Part shown: positions 52,426-61,754 of the stretch, piece by piece
How positions within the stretch are numbered: position 1 is the first letter of the stretch
How the letters are laid out: every line of letters starts with the position of its first letter
From: Pseudomonas xantholysinigenes
GTDB lineage: Bacteria; Pseudomonadota; Gammaproteobacteria; Pseudomonadales; Pseudomonadaceae
Direction of reading: 5' to 3'
DNA: 64,000 nt
NCBI RefSeq assembly: GCF_014268885.2
Contig: NZ_CP077095.1
Location: 4,061,001 to 4,125,000, forward strand
Program-made: the position numbers and the translations under genes
Notes under the pieces: model-generated
Told to the model about the DNA's origin: nothing
The model's database searches: none
The model's input: only the letters and a program-made list of their open reading frames with translations

Positions 52426-53484
52426 TCAGGCGTTACCCGACAATTTCAACCGCGCAGCCTGGGTGAAATCGAGCATGCGGTTCAGTGGCTTGATCGCCTT
52501 GGGGATCAGCGCCGGCTCGACGAAAATCTCGTTGCTGCCATGACGCAGGCAATCCAGCACCCGCTCCAGGGTATTCATCGCCATCCACGGGCAGTGCGCG
52601 CAACTGCGGCAGGCCGCGCCGTTGCCAGCAGTCGGCGCCTCGACAAATTCCTTGTCCGGGCACAGCTGCTGCATCTTGTAGAAGATGCCGCGATCGGTGG
52701 CGACGATGAAGGTCTTGTTCGGCAGGGTCTGCGCCGCCTTGATCAACTGGCTGGTGGAACCCACCGCGTCGGCCAGCTCGATCACCGCCTCCGGCGACTC
52801 CGGGTGAACCAGGATCGCCGCGTCCGGGTACAGCGCCTTCATATCGGCCAGCTGGCGCGACTTGAACTCTTCGTGAACGATGCAGGCACCGTCCCACAGC
52901 AGCATGTCGGCACCGGTCTGCTTCTGGATATAGCGTCCCAGATGCTGGTCTGGGCCCCAGATGATGGTCTCGCCGTTATCCATCAGGCTTTCGACGATCT
53001 CCAACGCGCAACTGGAGGTCACCACCCAGTCGGCCCGCGCTTTCACTGCCGCAGAGGTGTTGGCATAGACCACCACGGTACGCTCGGGATGCTGGTCGCA
53101 GAACGCCGAGAACGCCTCGACCGGGCAGCCCAGGTCGAGGGAGCAGGTCGCCTCCAGGGTCGGCATCAGCACGCGCTTTTCCGGGGTGAGGATTTTCGCG
53201 GTCTCGCCCATGAAGCGCACGCCCGCCACGACCACGGTCTCGGCCGAGTGGTTCTTGCCGAAACGCGCCATTTCCAGCGAGTCGGACACACAGCCACCGG
53301 TTTCCTCGGCCAGGGCCTGGATCACCGGGTCACAGTAATAGTGGGCGACGAGCACGGCATTCTGCTTTTTCAGCTCGGCGGCGATGGCCGCACGGTATTC
53401 GGCCTCCTGCGCGGGCGTCAGCGGGTTGGGCTGCTTGGCGTCGAGGTGGGCCTGTACCAACAGGCGTTCGGAAATCTGGGTCAT
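52426..53484 (-). CDS. nadA: Quinolinate synthase
   Basis: A 352-residue [4Fe-4S] enzyme making quinolinate from iminoaspartate and dihydroxyacetone phosphate in NAD synthesis. '[31 protein letters not shown]' is the N-terminal signature, and the cluster Cys lie in 'VAHYYC' (or '[10 protein letters not shown]'), '[12 protein letters not shown]' and '[14 protein letters not shown]'. The C-terminal triple Cys motif is typical of proteobacterial NadA. The ATG at 53484 gives the family start. Confidence 0.94.
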   Translation of the reverse strand: MTQISERLLVQAHLDAKQPNPLTPAQEAEYRAAIAAELKKQNAVLVAHYYCDPVIQALAEETGGCVSDSLEMARFGKNHSAETVVVAGVRFMGETAKILTPEKRVLMPTLEATCSLDLGCPVEAFSAFCDQHPERTVVVYANTSAAVKARADWVVTSSCALEIVESLMDNGETIIWGPDQHLGRYIQKQTGADMLLWDGACIVHEEFKSRQLADMKALYPDAAILVHPESPEAVIELADAVGSTSQLIKAAQTLPNKTFIVATDRGIFYKMQQLCPDKEFVEAPTAGNGAACRSCAHCPWMAMNTLERVLDCLRHGSNEIFVEPALIPKAIKPLNRMLDFTQAARLKLSGNA

Positions 53485-53819
53485 GATCGCTGGACCTGCG
53501 GGGCGCGCGAGCGCGTCAGTCGAGTGTATCACCCGGCCCTGGCAGATCGGCTAGCGGTGCCGGACGGCCTGCGTCTCGGCCCCTCTGCGGGCGCGGATTC
53601 TTATCGGACGCGAAGGCTACAGGCAATCGGGGGGATGCAAAAGGGGTTTTTGCGTTAGCCGGGCCAATGCCGTCGCAGGGCAAACTGGTCCCACAGCCCC
53701 AAGCCATGCGCGTCACCTGCTGGAGCCAGCCTTGCTGGCGAAGCAGGCGACGCGGTGCCTGGCACCGGCTGCGCCGGTGTTCGCGGGTAAACCCGCTCCC
53801 ACAGGGATCGCGGCAGCAA
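53485..53819. other. 335-base gap: nadA upstream region and composite REP
   Basis: The first part must hold the nadA promoter, but I see no clear hexamers. The rest is the composite REP at 53717-53811. No coding potential is seen. Confidence 0.6.
53717..53811. repeat. Composite REP doublet (copy 3)
   Basis: TGCTGGAGCCAGCCTTGCTG, then AGGCGACGCGGTGCCTGG, CACCGGC-TGC-GCCGGTG and TTCGCGGGTAAACCCGCTCC: the same composite as at 40124 and 24541 (inverted). Confidence 0.78.
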
Positions 53820-55331
53820 TCAACCCTGCGGCTGGAGTGCCGCCAGGTGACCGCTGATGAGCATGGCGAACTCTTCGACGGTCATTTTCTTGCCGTTGAA
53901 ATCGACCATGCCATCGGCATAATGCAGGCTCGACACCACGTCGGAGCCCTCCACCGTGGCCATGCCGCTCTGCAGCGCCATCATGCCGACCATCTCACCG
54001 GCCTGGCTGGACTGCTGGGCGATGGCCTGGGCATCGGTCTCGCCTTCAAGCAAGGCCTGCAAGGTGGCCAGGTCGGCGACCATCGGCTTGGACACACTGA
54101 GCTTGGCCTTCAGTTGCGTCAGCAACTGCTTGCCCAACTGGTCGGGCGGCAGGTCGAACGAGCTCGGGTTGGCGAAATCCATCGCTAGGTTGAAGTGGCT
54201 CTCGCCATTGGCGGTCTTGAACGCCAGCTTCTCCACCGCCACCTGCGGCTTGGCCACCAGCAGCTGCTGCAGATCACCCTGGACCTTGGCCTGCTCTTCG
54301 GGAGTCATCTGCAGCGATGGCGCCTCACCGTCGGCGGCCGCCTGCTGCATCTGCGGCAGCTGGGTCTGGTACCAGGCCATCAACGCCTGCATGGCGGGAA
54401 TGTCGATGGACTTCATGGTCAGGACCATTTCCGCGCTGCCCACCTTGCGACCGGCATAGCTGATGTCACCGACCTTGTATTCCAGGCGCCCGGCCAGCTT
54501 GTCCTTGGCCTCGCCCTCGGCGTTGTACAGGTTGTTCTGCTGCAGCCCTTTGAGCACCAACAGCTCCTGCTTCGGCCCGAAGGTCGCCTGGACGTCGGCC
54601 AGGGCCAGGTCGAAGTTGCCGACATAGATCATGTCATGGCCGGTCTCGGTCAGCTTGCCACCGGCCTTGAAGCCATTGAGCTGGATCTTCACCGGGGCTT
54701 GTTGCTCGTCGACGAAGTTCAGTTCCAGGTGCCCGGCGTCGGCATGAATGCCCACAGCCTTGCCGTCGCGATCACCGCTCATCAGCACCTGCATGCCGGA
54801 GAAATCCAGGACATTGTCGCCGTCTTCCTTGAGGGTGACCGGGGCCAGGCGAATGTCGCTGTCGACGTTGCCGCCATACCCCAGGCTGAACTGCGCGGTG
54901 ACCGGTGGTTTGTCGCCAGCAGCGGCGTACCAGCCCTTGGTGAAGTCGTCCTTGTCCAGCACGCTGTTGCTGGTGGCCATCACCGGCATCAGTTTGAACG
55001 CCTTGACCCGCGACCAGGGGAACGGCCCGTGCTCGATCTGATCGGTCACACCCACGGCAAAGTTGATTGCATCGGCCTCGCCTACCTGCACGTTCTCGGC
55101 CTTGAGGCGGTAGTGTGCGGTGCTGGTGAAGAAATGCTGCTCAAGCGAGACCAGTTCGAGGGTCATGCTGCCGCCGTTGCCGGCCAGGGCTTTCTTCAGT
55201 TCTTCGTTGCCACGGGCGACGGAGCGCTCCAGCTCGGCGGGCAGCTGCTTGCCGGTGTACCAGGCGCCAGCGGTGGTTGCGACGGCAATGGCGACGGCCA
55301 GACCGCAAAGGATGCCTACTGATTTCTTCAT
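53820..55331 (-). CDS. YdgA family protein (DUF945)
   Basis: A 503-residue envelope protein with an N-terminal membrane anchor or signal ('MKKSVGILCGLAVAIAVATT'). A long beta-rich periplasmic part follows, typical of the YdgA/DUF945 family, including 'LVSLEQHFFTSTAHYRL' and the C-terminal 'YADGMVDFNGKKMTVEEFAML'. The function is not established. The frame is open upstream of 55331, but the signal sequence fixes this ATG. Confidence 0.85.
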   Translation of the reverse strand: MKKSVGILCGLAVAIAVATTAGAWYTGKQLPAELERSVARGNEELKKALAGNGGSMTLELVSLEQHFFTSTAHYRLKAENVQVGEADAINFAVGVTDQIEHGPFPWSRVKAFKLMPVMATSNSVLDKDDFTKGWYAAAGDKPPVTAQFSLGYGGNVDSDIRLAPVTLKEDGDNVLDFSGMQVLMSGDRDGKAVGIHADAGHLELNFVDEQQAPVKIQLNGFKAGGKLTETGHDMIYVGNFDLALADVQATFGPKQELLVLKGLQQNNLYNAEGEAKDKLAGRLEYKVGDISYAGRKVGSAEMVLTMKSIDIPAMQALMAWYQTQLPQMQQAAADGEAPSLQMTPEEQAKVQGDLQQLLVAKPQVAVEKLAFKTANGESHFNLAMDFANPSSFDLPPDQLGKQLLTQLKAKLSVSKPMVADLATLQALLEGETDAQAIAQQSSQAGEMVGMMALQSGMATVEGSDVVSSLHYADGMVDFNGKKMTVEEFAMLISGHLAALQPQG

Positions 55332-55495
55332 GAATAGAACCGATGACTGTCCATAGGGAGGGCGATTGGGGCGCCCCCGGTAAACGGCGGTGCGCGCCGG
55401 GGCAAGAATATCACCGGCATCCGGGCCGCGTGATGATCCTCGCTGCATTTTGTGTGTACATGGATGACGGCATACCCGTGACAGTCCGTGGCAAG

Positions 55496-55530
55496 CGTAA
55501 ATTTTTACGAACATCAAAATCGATTTACGA
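55496..55530. promoter_or_regulatory. TTTACG repeats: candidate operator upstream of the permease gene
   Basis: A perfect inverted repeat CGTAAA/TTTACG (2-base spacer) and a further direct TTTACGA 20 bases after the previous TTTACGA. The spacing suits one face of the helix. Confidence 0.4.
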
Positions 55531-55593
55531 TCCGCTCAATCAGCCAAACAGAGTGCATAACGGCCAAATAAACCGATTCACCAACCACTCATC

Positions 55594-55623
55594 TGACACC
55601 CTGTCATGTTTAACTTGACACCC
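55594..55623. promoter_or_regulatory. TGACACCC direct repeats
   Basis: TGACACCC occurs twice 22 bases apart, and TGTCA between them adds inverted pairing. Possible regulator site for the permease gene. Confidence 0.35.
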
Positions 55624-55757
55624 AAACGACCATCGTCTTTTATTCCGCCACCCCGCAGCTCCAACATAAAAGGTGAACAACATGGAGCCCATTCGCTCGA
55701 CCTTGTCGTGCCCGTCACGCGCCGTGCCCGTTGTTTCGAGACAGGAGCAGCGCCTGC

Positions 55758-57110
55758 ATGCAGCCTGACCACAGCGCCCCCGGCAACGCCCAGTTTCGCA
55801 AGTCCCTACGCCTCTGGCACGTGGTGATCATCGGCCTGGCCTACCTCACCCCGATGACCGTGTTCGACACCTTCGGCATCGTCTCCGGCATCACCGCCGG
55901 GCACGTGCCCAGCGCCTATATCCTGGCCCTGGCCGGGATCCTCTTCACCGCCGTGAGCTACGGCACCCTGGTGCGGCGCTTCCCGCAGTCCGGCTCGGCC
56001 TACACCTACACCCAGCGCGCAATCAACCCACATGTGGGCTTTCTGGTCGGCTGGTCGTCGCTACTGGACTACCTGCTGCTGCCGATGGTCAACGCCCTGC
56101 TGGCCAAGCTGTACCTGTCGGCGATGTTCCCCGAGGTGCCGGCGTGGGTCTGGGTGGCAGGCTTCGTCACCCTGATCAGCCTGATCAACATGCGCAGCGT
56201 CAACCTGGTGGCGCACTTCAACCTGCTGTTCGTCGCCGTGCAGGTGGCGATCATTGCGGTGTTCATCTACCTCTGCTGGCGCGGCCTGGGCCATGGCGAA
56301 GGCCTGGGCACGGCCTGGAGCCTGGTGCCGTTCGCCGACGAGCAGACCCAGTTCGCCGCCCTGGCCGCTGGCGCGACCATCCTGTGCTTCTCGTTCCTGG
56401 GCTTCGATGCGGTGACGTGCCTGTCGGAAGAAACCCGCGACCCGGGCAAGACCATTCCCCGGGCAATCTTCCTCACCGCGCTGATCGGCGGCGTGGTGTT
56501 CATTGGCGTGTCCTACTTCATCCAGGCCTATTTCCCGACCATGGCGCGGTTCCACGACCAGGAAGCAGCCCTGCCGGAAATCGCCCTGTATGTCGGCGGC
56601 AAGCTGTTCCAGTCGGTATTCATCGCCTGCACCGTGATCAACACCATCGCCTCGGGCCTGGCCTCGCAGACCAGCGTGTCGCGCCTGCTCTATGTGATGG
56701 GCCGTGACAACGTAATCCCGGCCAGCGTGTTCGCCCGCCTGCACCCGCGCTACAAGACCCCGGTGCTGAACATCGCCGTGGTCGGCCTGATCTCGCTGTC
56801 GGCGATCTTCTTCGACCTGGTCACCGCTACCTCGGTGATCAACTTCGGCGCGCTGGTGGCGTTCAGCTTCGTCAACCTGTCGGTGATCAACCACTGCTAT
56901 ATCCGTGAGCGGCAGAACAAGGGCCTGACGAACAACCTCAAGTATCTGGTCATGCCGACGATAGGCTTTTGCATCATCGTGTCGCTGTGGCTGGACCTGA
57001 ACCAACACTCGCTGCTGTTCGGCGGGGTCTGGGCCTTGCTGGGCGTGTGCTACCTGGGCTGGCTGACCAAGGCCTTCAGGGTCGCGCCACCCAACTGCAT
57101 TGCCGAATGA
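55758..57110 (+). CDS. Putrescine importer-like APC permease (PuuP-like)
   Basis: A 450-residue amino acid/polyamine permease with 12 predicted helices. It resembles E. coli PuuP over its whole length: '[20 protein letters not shown]', '[17 protein letters not shown]', '[20 protein letters not shown]' and '[18 protein letters not shown]'. Putrescine or a related amine is the likely substrate. The ATG at 55758 ('[10 protein letters not shown]') with AGGAG upstream is preferred to one nine residues earlier. It is next to a chemoreceptor gene that may sense the same class of ligand. Confidence 0.87.
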   Translation: MQPDHSAPGNAQFRKSLRLWHVVIIGLAYLTPMTVFDTFGIVSGITAGHVPSAYILALAGILFTAVSYGTLVRRFPQSGSAYTYTQRAINPHVGFLVGWSSLLDYLLLPMVNALLAKLYLSAMFPEVPAWVWVAGFVTLISLINMRSVNLVAHFNLLFVAVQVAIIAVFIYLCWRGLGHGEGLGTAWSLVPFADEQTQFAALAAGATILCFSFLGFDAVTCLSEETRDPGKTIPRAIFLTALIGGVVFIGVSYFIQAYFPTMARFHDQEAALPEIALYVGGKLFQSVFIACTVINTIASGLASQTSVSRLLYVMGRDNVIPASVFARLHPRYKTPVLNIAVVGLISLSAIFFDLVTATSVINFGALVAFSFVNLSVINHCYIRERQNKGLTNNLKYLVMPTIGFCIIVSLWLDLNQHSLLFGGVWALLGVCYLGWLTKAFRVAPPNCIAE

Positions 57111-57117
57111 ACCACCC

Positions 57118-57145
57118 GACGCCCGCCTGACCGCGGGCGTCCTTT
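57118..57145 (+). terminator. Rho-independent terminator of the permease gene
   Basis: GACGCCCGC-CTGACC-GCGGGCGTC followed by CTTTT, 8 bases after the permease stop and 20 bases before the chemoreceptor ATG. Confidence 0.75.
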
Positions 57146-57165
57146 TGCCCGAGAAGGAAACGCCC

Positions 57166-59292
57166 ATGCTGTCGCGCCGCCTCTCCATCCAATGGAAGAT
57201 CACCCTGCTCGCCGGCCTGTGCCTGCTGGCCATCGTCGCTTTGCTGGTGACGACGTCGCTGACCCAGGCTCGGCACAGTGCCGAGCAAGTGTTCCAGGCC
57301 AACAGCGAGCTGCTCGATCGCAGCGCACGCCTGCGCCTGCAGGCCCATGGCGAGACCCAGGCCCTACGCATCCAGCGCTACTTCATGGACGCCTACCAGT
57401 ACGGCAATGGCTTCGCCCGCCTGGTGCAGGCACTCAAGGCCCGTGGCGGCAGCGACCTGCGCGACGAGCTGACGCGCCAGGCCCGCGCCGCGCTGGCCGG
57501 CAACAGTGACCTGATCGGCCTGTACCTGGTGTTCCAGCCCAATGCCCTGGACCAGGCCGACGCTCGTTTCGTCGGCCAGGCCGACAACGGCAGCAACGAC
57601 AGCGGGCGCTTCTCGCTGTATTGGTCGCAGCCCAGCGCCGGTGCGCTGGAGCAGGAAGCCATGCCCGAATCGATGCTGGCCGACACCAGCGTTGGCGCCA
57701 ACGGCTCGCCCTACAACCGCTGGCTGACCTGCCCGCAGGAAACCGCCAAAGCTTGCGTGCTCGATCCGTACTTCGACGAGGTCAACGGTCACCAGGTGTT
57801 GATGACCAGTATCGCCCTGCCCTTGCTGGAAAACGGCAAGGTGATCGGCGTGGTCGGCCTGGACATCGGCCTGGACAACCTGCAGCAATTGAGCCTGGCC
57901 GGGCGTCAGGAGCTGTTCGACGGCCAGGGCCAGGTGAGCATCGTCAGCCCTGCGGGCCTGCTCGCGGGGCACAGCCAGGACGCCACGCAGTTGAGCAAGA
58001 CCGTGGAGCAAGCTTTCGGTGCCGGCGCCAGCGCACTCACCGGCCCGCTGCGTGCCGGCCAGGCGGTCGAGCGCCTGGACGCAGGCAGCATGCGTATTTC
58101 CCGCCCGTTCGCACCGATCCCCGGCGCCGCGCCCTGGCAGGTGTTGCTGGATCTGCCCGAACAGGTGCTGCAAGCCCCCGCCGTGGCTCTGAACCAGCGG
58201 TTGGACAGCCAGAACCAGAACGCCAACCTCATCAGCCTGCTGATTGGTCTCGGTGCGGCGGTGCTGGGTTTGTTGCTGGTGTGGTTGACGGCCCGTGGCG
58301 TGACCCGGCCGATCCTTGCCGTGGCCGCGCGTCTGGAGGACATCGCCAGCGGCGAGGGTGACCTGACGCGGCGTCTGGACTATGCCCGTGACGACGAGCT
58401 GGGCAAGCTGACGGGCTGGTTCAATCGTTTCCTCGACAAGTTGCAACCGGTGATCGCCCAGCTCAAGGGTTCGGTGCAGGAGGCGCGGGGCACTGCAGAT
58501 CAATCGGCGTTGATTGCCAGCCAGACCAGCGATGGCATGCAGCAGCAGCACCGTGAGATCGAGCAGGTGGCCACCGCGGCCAACGAGATGAGCGCCACCG
58601 CCCACGATGTCGCCCATAACGCGGCCCAGGCGGCACAAGCCGCGCGCGGTGCCGACCAGGCGACCCGTGATGGCCTGGCGCGGGTGGCGGCGACCCGCAC
58701 GGCGATCGACCAGCTCGCCGATGGCATGACCGCGGCCATGGACGAAGCCCGGGCTCTGGAAAGTCGTGGCGAGCAGATTGGTTCGGTGCTGGAGGTGATT
58801 AGGGCGATTGCCGAGCAGACCAATTTGCTGGCCCTCAACGCTGCGATCGAGGCGGCCCGGGCGGGTGAGGCGGGGCGTGGTTTCGCGGTGGTGGCTGATG
58901 AGGTGCGCAACCTGGCGCAGCGTACTCAGGTGTCGGTGGAGGAGATTCGCCAGGTGATCGAAGGCTTGCAGCAAGGCACCCTGGATGTGGTGGGGGCCAT
59001 GCAGGCTGGTCAGCGCCAGGCTCAGGACAGTGCCACGCAGATGGAGCAGACTTTGCCGGCGTTGCAACGGATTGGCGAGGCGGTGGCGGTGATCACCGAT
59101 ATGAACCTGCAGATTGCTTCGGCGGCCGAGGAGCAGAGCGCGGTGGCCGAAGAGGTGAACCGTAACGTGGCGGGGATTCGCGATGTTACCGAGACGTTGT
59201 CGGGGCAGGCGGACGAGGCGGCGCGGATCAGCCAGGCGCTGAACCGGTTGGCCAATCAGCAGCAGGTCTTGATGGCGCAATTTCGGGTGTAG
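57166..59292 (+). CDS. Methyl-accepting chemotaxis protein with dCache-type sensor (McpU-like)
   Basis: A 708-residue chemoreceptor. TM1 is at about residues 10-30, followed by a large periplasmic dCache-like sensor (to about 345; '[18 protein letters not shown]', '[27 protein letters not shown]'). TM2 is at about 360-380, then HAMP ('[24 protein letters not shown]') and the signalling hairpin tip '[25 protein letters not shown]'. In P. putida the polyamine receptor McpU lies beside an amino acid/polyamine permease gene, the same order as here, so polyamines are the likely ligands (inferred from synteny and the PuuP-like neighbour). AAGGA precedes the ATG. Confidence 0.85.
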   Translation: MLSRRLSIQWKITLLAGLCLLAIVALLVTTSLTQARHSAEQVFQANSELLDRSARLRLQAHGETQALRIQRYFMDAYQYGNGFARLVQALKARGGSDLRDELTRQARAALAGNSDLIGLYLVFQPNALDQADARFVGQADNGSNDSGRFSLYWSQPSAGALEQEAMPESMLADTSVGANGSPYNRWLTCPQETAKACVLDPYFDEVNGHQVLMTSIALPLLENGKVIGVVGLDIGLDNLQQLSLAGRQELFDGQGQVSIVSPAGLLAGHSQDATQLSKTVEQAFGAGASALTGPLRAGQAVERLDAGSMRISRPFAPIPGAAPWQVLLDLPEQVLQAPAVALNQRLDSQNQNANLISLLIGLGAAVLGLLLVWLTARGVTRPILAVAARLEDIASGEGDLTRRLDYARDDELGKLTGWFNRFLDKLQPVIAQLKGSVQEARGTADQSALIASQTSDGMQQQHREIEQVATAANEMSATAHDVAHNAAQAAQAARGADQATRDGLARVAATRTAIDQLADGMTAAMDEARALESRGEQIGSVLEVIRAIAEQTNLLALNAAIEAARAGEAGRGFAVVADEVRNLAQRTQVSVEEIRQVIEGLQQGTLDVVGAMQAGQRQAQDSATQMEQTLPALQRIGEAVAVITDMNLQIASAAEEQSAVAEEVNRNVAGIRDVTETLSGQADEAARISQALNRLANQQQVLMAQFRV

Positions 59293-59340
59293 TCTTTTGG
59301 AGGGAAGTGTCCCTCCACCACCCTACCCGTAATCCGGGCT

Positions 59341-59374
59341 GATCTTGAACTTGATCTTGATCTTGATCTTGATC
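59341..59374 (+). repeat. Outer hexamer array (GATCTT)5, element B left base
   Basis: Five tandem units, the second being the variant GAACTT, plus a partial GATC. The mirror array AAGATC, with a variant in its second unit, lies at the right base. Confidence 0.9.
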
Positions 59375-59681
59375 GGAAGATTAACCTCGCACTGGCTAGC
59401 GACAGCTGCCTCAGTGCAGGCGCCGCCGCTAACTTCGCGACTTCAGGAGGCCGAACGCAGGCCTTGCGGAGGGAGGTGACGGGCATGGATGCCCGTCAAG
59501 CGCTGCGCCCCAGGATGGGGCGTTCAGCGCGGTCCTCCCGGGAGCAAGGCCGGAGTGAGGGGACCCGGAGCGTAGCGGAGGGCCGGATGAATGGAGCGCA
59601 GCGTTTTTTGGTTACTTTTTGTCGCGTTTGACAAAAAGTGACTCGCCGTTGAACTGACCCCCGAAAGTTGGACGGGGTACG

Positions 59682-60506
59682 CTATGGGTTCAGCGCTTGG
59701 GTCCGAAATTGTACCGGACTCAAGCCATTCAGTCTTAGACTTATACGCTCTTGGTTGTAGTAGGCGATGTAGTCCTCAAGGCCTGACGCCAGTTGTTCAA
59801 CACTCTCAAACGATTGCAAATAGAAAAACTCGCTCTTGAGTGTGCCAAAGAAGCTTTCCATCGCGGCATTGTCCAGGCAGTTACCCTTACGCGACATACT
59901 CTGTTGTATTTTCTTTCTGCCCAGCATATGTCGATAAGCGGGCTGTCGGTATTGCCAGCCCTGATCGGAGTGCAATATCGGTTTGTCATCTGGGTTCAGC
60001 CGCTCGAAAGCTTGCTCCAACATCGCCGACACCATCTTGAACTCAGGGCGCGGATTGATCTGATAGGCAAGAATTTCGCCGTTGTACAGGTCCATCACAG
60101 GCGAAAGAAACAGCTTCTGCCCTTTCACCTTGAACTCTGTCACATCGGTTACCCATTTCTGATTAGGGGCTTCCGCCTTGAACTCACGCTTGAGCAGATC
60201 AGATGCAACAAGCCCTTCGGAACCTCGGTAGGAGCGATATTTCTTCACTTTTACCAGCGATTTCAGATCCATTAACTGCATCAACCGCTGCACCTTCTTG
60301 TGATTGATCACCTCGCCATGGCACCCAAGCACGGCGGTGATGCGGCGATAGCCGTACCGCCCCTTATGCCTGTGATAGACACTCTTGATGCGTTCTTTGA
60401 GGGCCGCATGCTTGTCGGCCACCAAGGCTTTGCTTTGGTAATAGAAGGTACTGCGTGCCAGCCCTGCAGCACGTAACAGCAGAGCCAGTCGATGTTCATG
60501 CCTCAA
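59682..60506 (-). CDS. IS3-family transposase OrfB (copy 2)
   Basis: 274 residues, identical to OrfB of copy 1, with an intact DDE triad ('WVTDVTEF', 'HSDQGWQY', 'AAMESFFG'). It is expressed by -1 frameshift from orfA. Confidence 0.94.
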   Translation of the reverse strand: MRHEHRLALLLRAAGLARSTFYYQSKALVADKHAALKERIKSVYHRHKGRYGYRRITAVLGCHGEVINHKKVQRLMQLMDLKSLVKVKKYRSYRGSEGLVASDLLKREFKAEAPNQKWVTDVTEFKVKGQKLFLSPVMDLYNGEILAYQINPRPEFKMVSAMLEQAFERLNPDDKPILHSDQGWQYRQPAYRHMLGRKKIQQSMSRKGNCLDNAAMESFFGTLKSEFFYLQSFESVEQLASGLEDYIAYYNQERISLRLNGLSPVQFRTQALNP

Positions 60507-61045
60507 TCCTTGGACAGCCTGCGCTTTCTTGGTTGCGCAGTGCGTGGATCCGCTTGGATCAAGGCATCGAGCTTTTTTAGATAGGCATTCTCCGCACGTA
60601 AATACTCCAGCTCTTCGAGCATTTGCTTAGGTGTCAACTCAGCATCTGCAGGCTTAGCAGGGCTTACGTTGGGTTGTTCTGATGCTTTGCGGGGCATACT
60701 GGATTCTCGGGCACGATGCGGGTGAAGTGCTTCTAGTCCGCCTTCATCGTACAACCTTTTCCATTGCCTGATGCTACTCGGGCCACGAATATCAAACTGT
60801 ATGCAGGCTTGCTGGGCTGACAGTCCGTCTTGCTCGATGCACTGCAAAACCTTCAACTTGAACTGGGCGTCGTAGTGGCTGTACTTGGTAGCCAGACCTG
60901 CAGCACCGTGTTGCTCATAGCCCTTTATCCAACGGCGCAGCAGCGATGCACTCAGGCTATGCCTCAGTGCCACCTCATGAACACTCCGGGCAGAAAGACA
61001 CTCCTCGATGAGTGCTTGCTTGAGCGCTAGGTCGTATTTCGTCAT
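60503..61045 (-). CDS. IS3-family transposase OrfA (copy 2)
   Basis: 180 residues, identical to OrfA of copy 1: helix-turn-helix regions and a leucine-zipper segment. The -1 slippery site lies within it, at 60572-60578. Confidence 0.94.
   Translation of the reverse strand: MTKYDLALKQALIEECLSARSVHEVALRHSLSASLLRRWIKGYEQHGAAGLATKYSHYDAQFKLKVLQCIEQDGLSAQQACIQFDIRGPSSIRQWKRLYDEGGLEALHPHRARESSMPRKASEQPNVSPAKPADAELTPKQMLEELEYLRAENAYLKKLDALIQADPRTAQPRKRRLSKD
60572..60578 (-). promoter_or_regulatory. Programmed -1 frameshift site A6G (IS copy 2)
   Basis: AAAAAAG on the minus strand, the equivalent of 12921-12927 in copy 1. Confidence 0.85.
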
Positions 61046-61170
61046 GGAACACCCTCCGCTTGGGGTCAGGCGTCCAACTTTCGGGGGTCAGTTCACGTAA
61101 GGGCGAAAAGGTGACTATGCGTCGACATAGCAAATGAATGCGCTTACATCTGTATAAACCCACACCGACC

Positions 61171-61206
61171 GACTTTGACTTTGACTTTGACTTTGACTTT
61201 GACTTT
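61171..61206 (+). repeat. Apical hexamer array (GACTTT)6, element B
   Basis: Six perfect tandem units in the terminal loop of the inverted repeat. Element A has four. Confidence 0.93.
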
Positions 61207-61523
61207 CAAAGCGTGGGTCTTGAAAGTTATACGCTCATTCATTGGCGATGGCGACGCATAGTCACCTTTCCGCCCTTACGGCGGGTAACTTTTTGAAGGA
61301 TCAAAAAGTCACCAAAAAATCCTCGCTCCATTCATCCGGCCCCTACGCTTCGCTCCGGGGTCCCCTCGCTCCGTTCTTGCTCCCGGGAGGACCGCGCTGA
61401 ACGCCCCATCCTGGGGCGCAGCGCTTGACGGGCATCCATGCCCGTCACCTCCCTCCGCAAGAACTCCGCTCGGCCTCCTGAAGTCGCAATTGGCGGCGCC
61501 TGAACTATCGCGCACTTAGAAGC

Positions 61524-61553
61524 AAGATCAAAATCAAGATCAAGATCAAGATC
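61524..61553 (+). repeat. Outer hexamer array (AAGATC)5, element B right base
   Basis: AAGATC units (second one AAAATC), the reverse complement of the GATCTT array at the left base. Confidence 0.9.
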
Positions 61554-61754
61554 AAGAATTTCTACATGCAAAACTCATACTGCCTGATTTATCCCGTACT
61601 CAAAGACAAACAAAACACCAAAAGTAAAAATAATCATTCCCCTCCCCATCACCCTCTCCGGGACTTTCATGATTTGTTGACGATCTTTTCACGCCCCGCG
61701 CTTTAGCGTCGCCTCCCAACCGATCCGGCAAGCAACTGGCTTTCTGAGGCGCAC

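Larger units (their letters stand above)
55332..55757. other. 426-base gap: regulatory region upstream of the putrescine-type permease
   Basis: No credible gene. Plus-strand candidates for control sites: CGTAAA-TT-TTTACG at 55496-55509, a second TTTACGA at 55524-55530, and two TGACACCC repeats at 55594-55601 and 55616-55623. The region is AT-richer than the surroundings. Confidence 0.55.
59650..61095 (-). mobile_element. IS3-family insertion sequence, copy 2
   Basis: 1446 bp, with the same 24-bp terminal inverted repeats and the same 3-bp target repeat CGT (59647-59649 and 61096-61098) as copy 1, but in the opposite orientation relative to its flanks. The encoded OrfA and OrfB are identical in sequence to those of copy 1. 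It has inserted into the same base of the same hairpin in element B. Confidence 0.95.
59341..61557. repeat. Large nested inverted-repeat element B (interrupted by IS copy 2)
   Basis: The better-preserved copy. Left base (GATCTT)5, an arm to 59649, hairpins, (GACTTT)6 at the apex closed by ACCCAC/GTGGGT (61158-61163 and 61213-61218), and a right arm from about 61207 that is the reverse complement of the left. The right base is (AAGATC)5 at 61524-61553. Corresponding small hairpins keep their stems but change loops: ACTTTTTGTC..GACAAAAAGT on the left, ACTTTTTGA-AGGA-TCAAAAAGT on the right. Removing the IS and one CGT leaves about 770 bp. The plan is the same as in element A at 12097-14512. Confidence 0.88.

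Noticed and set aside
61171..61206. CRISPR-like array
   Set aside because: The units are only 6 bp, contiguous and without spacers; there are no cas genes.
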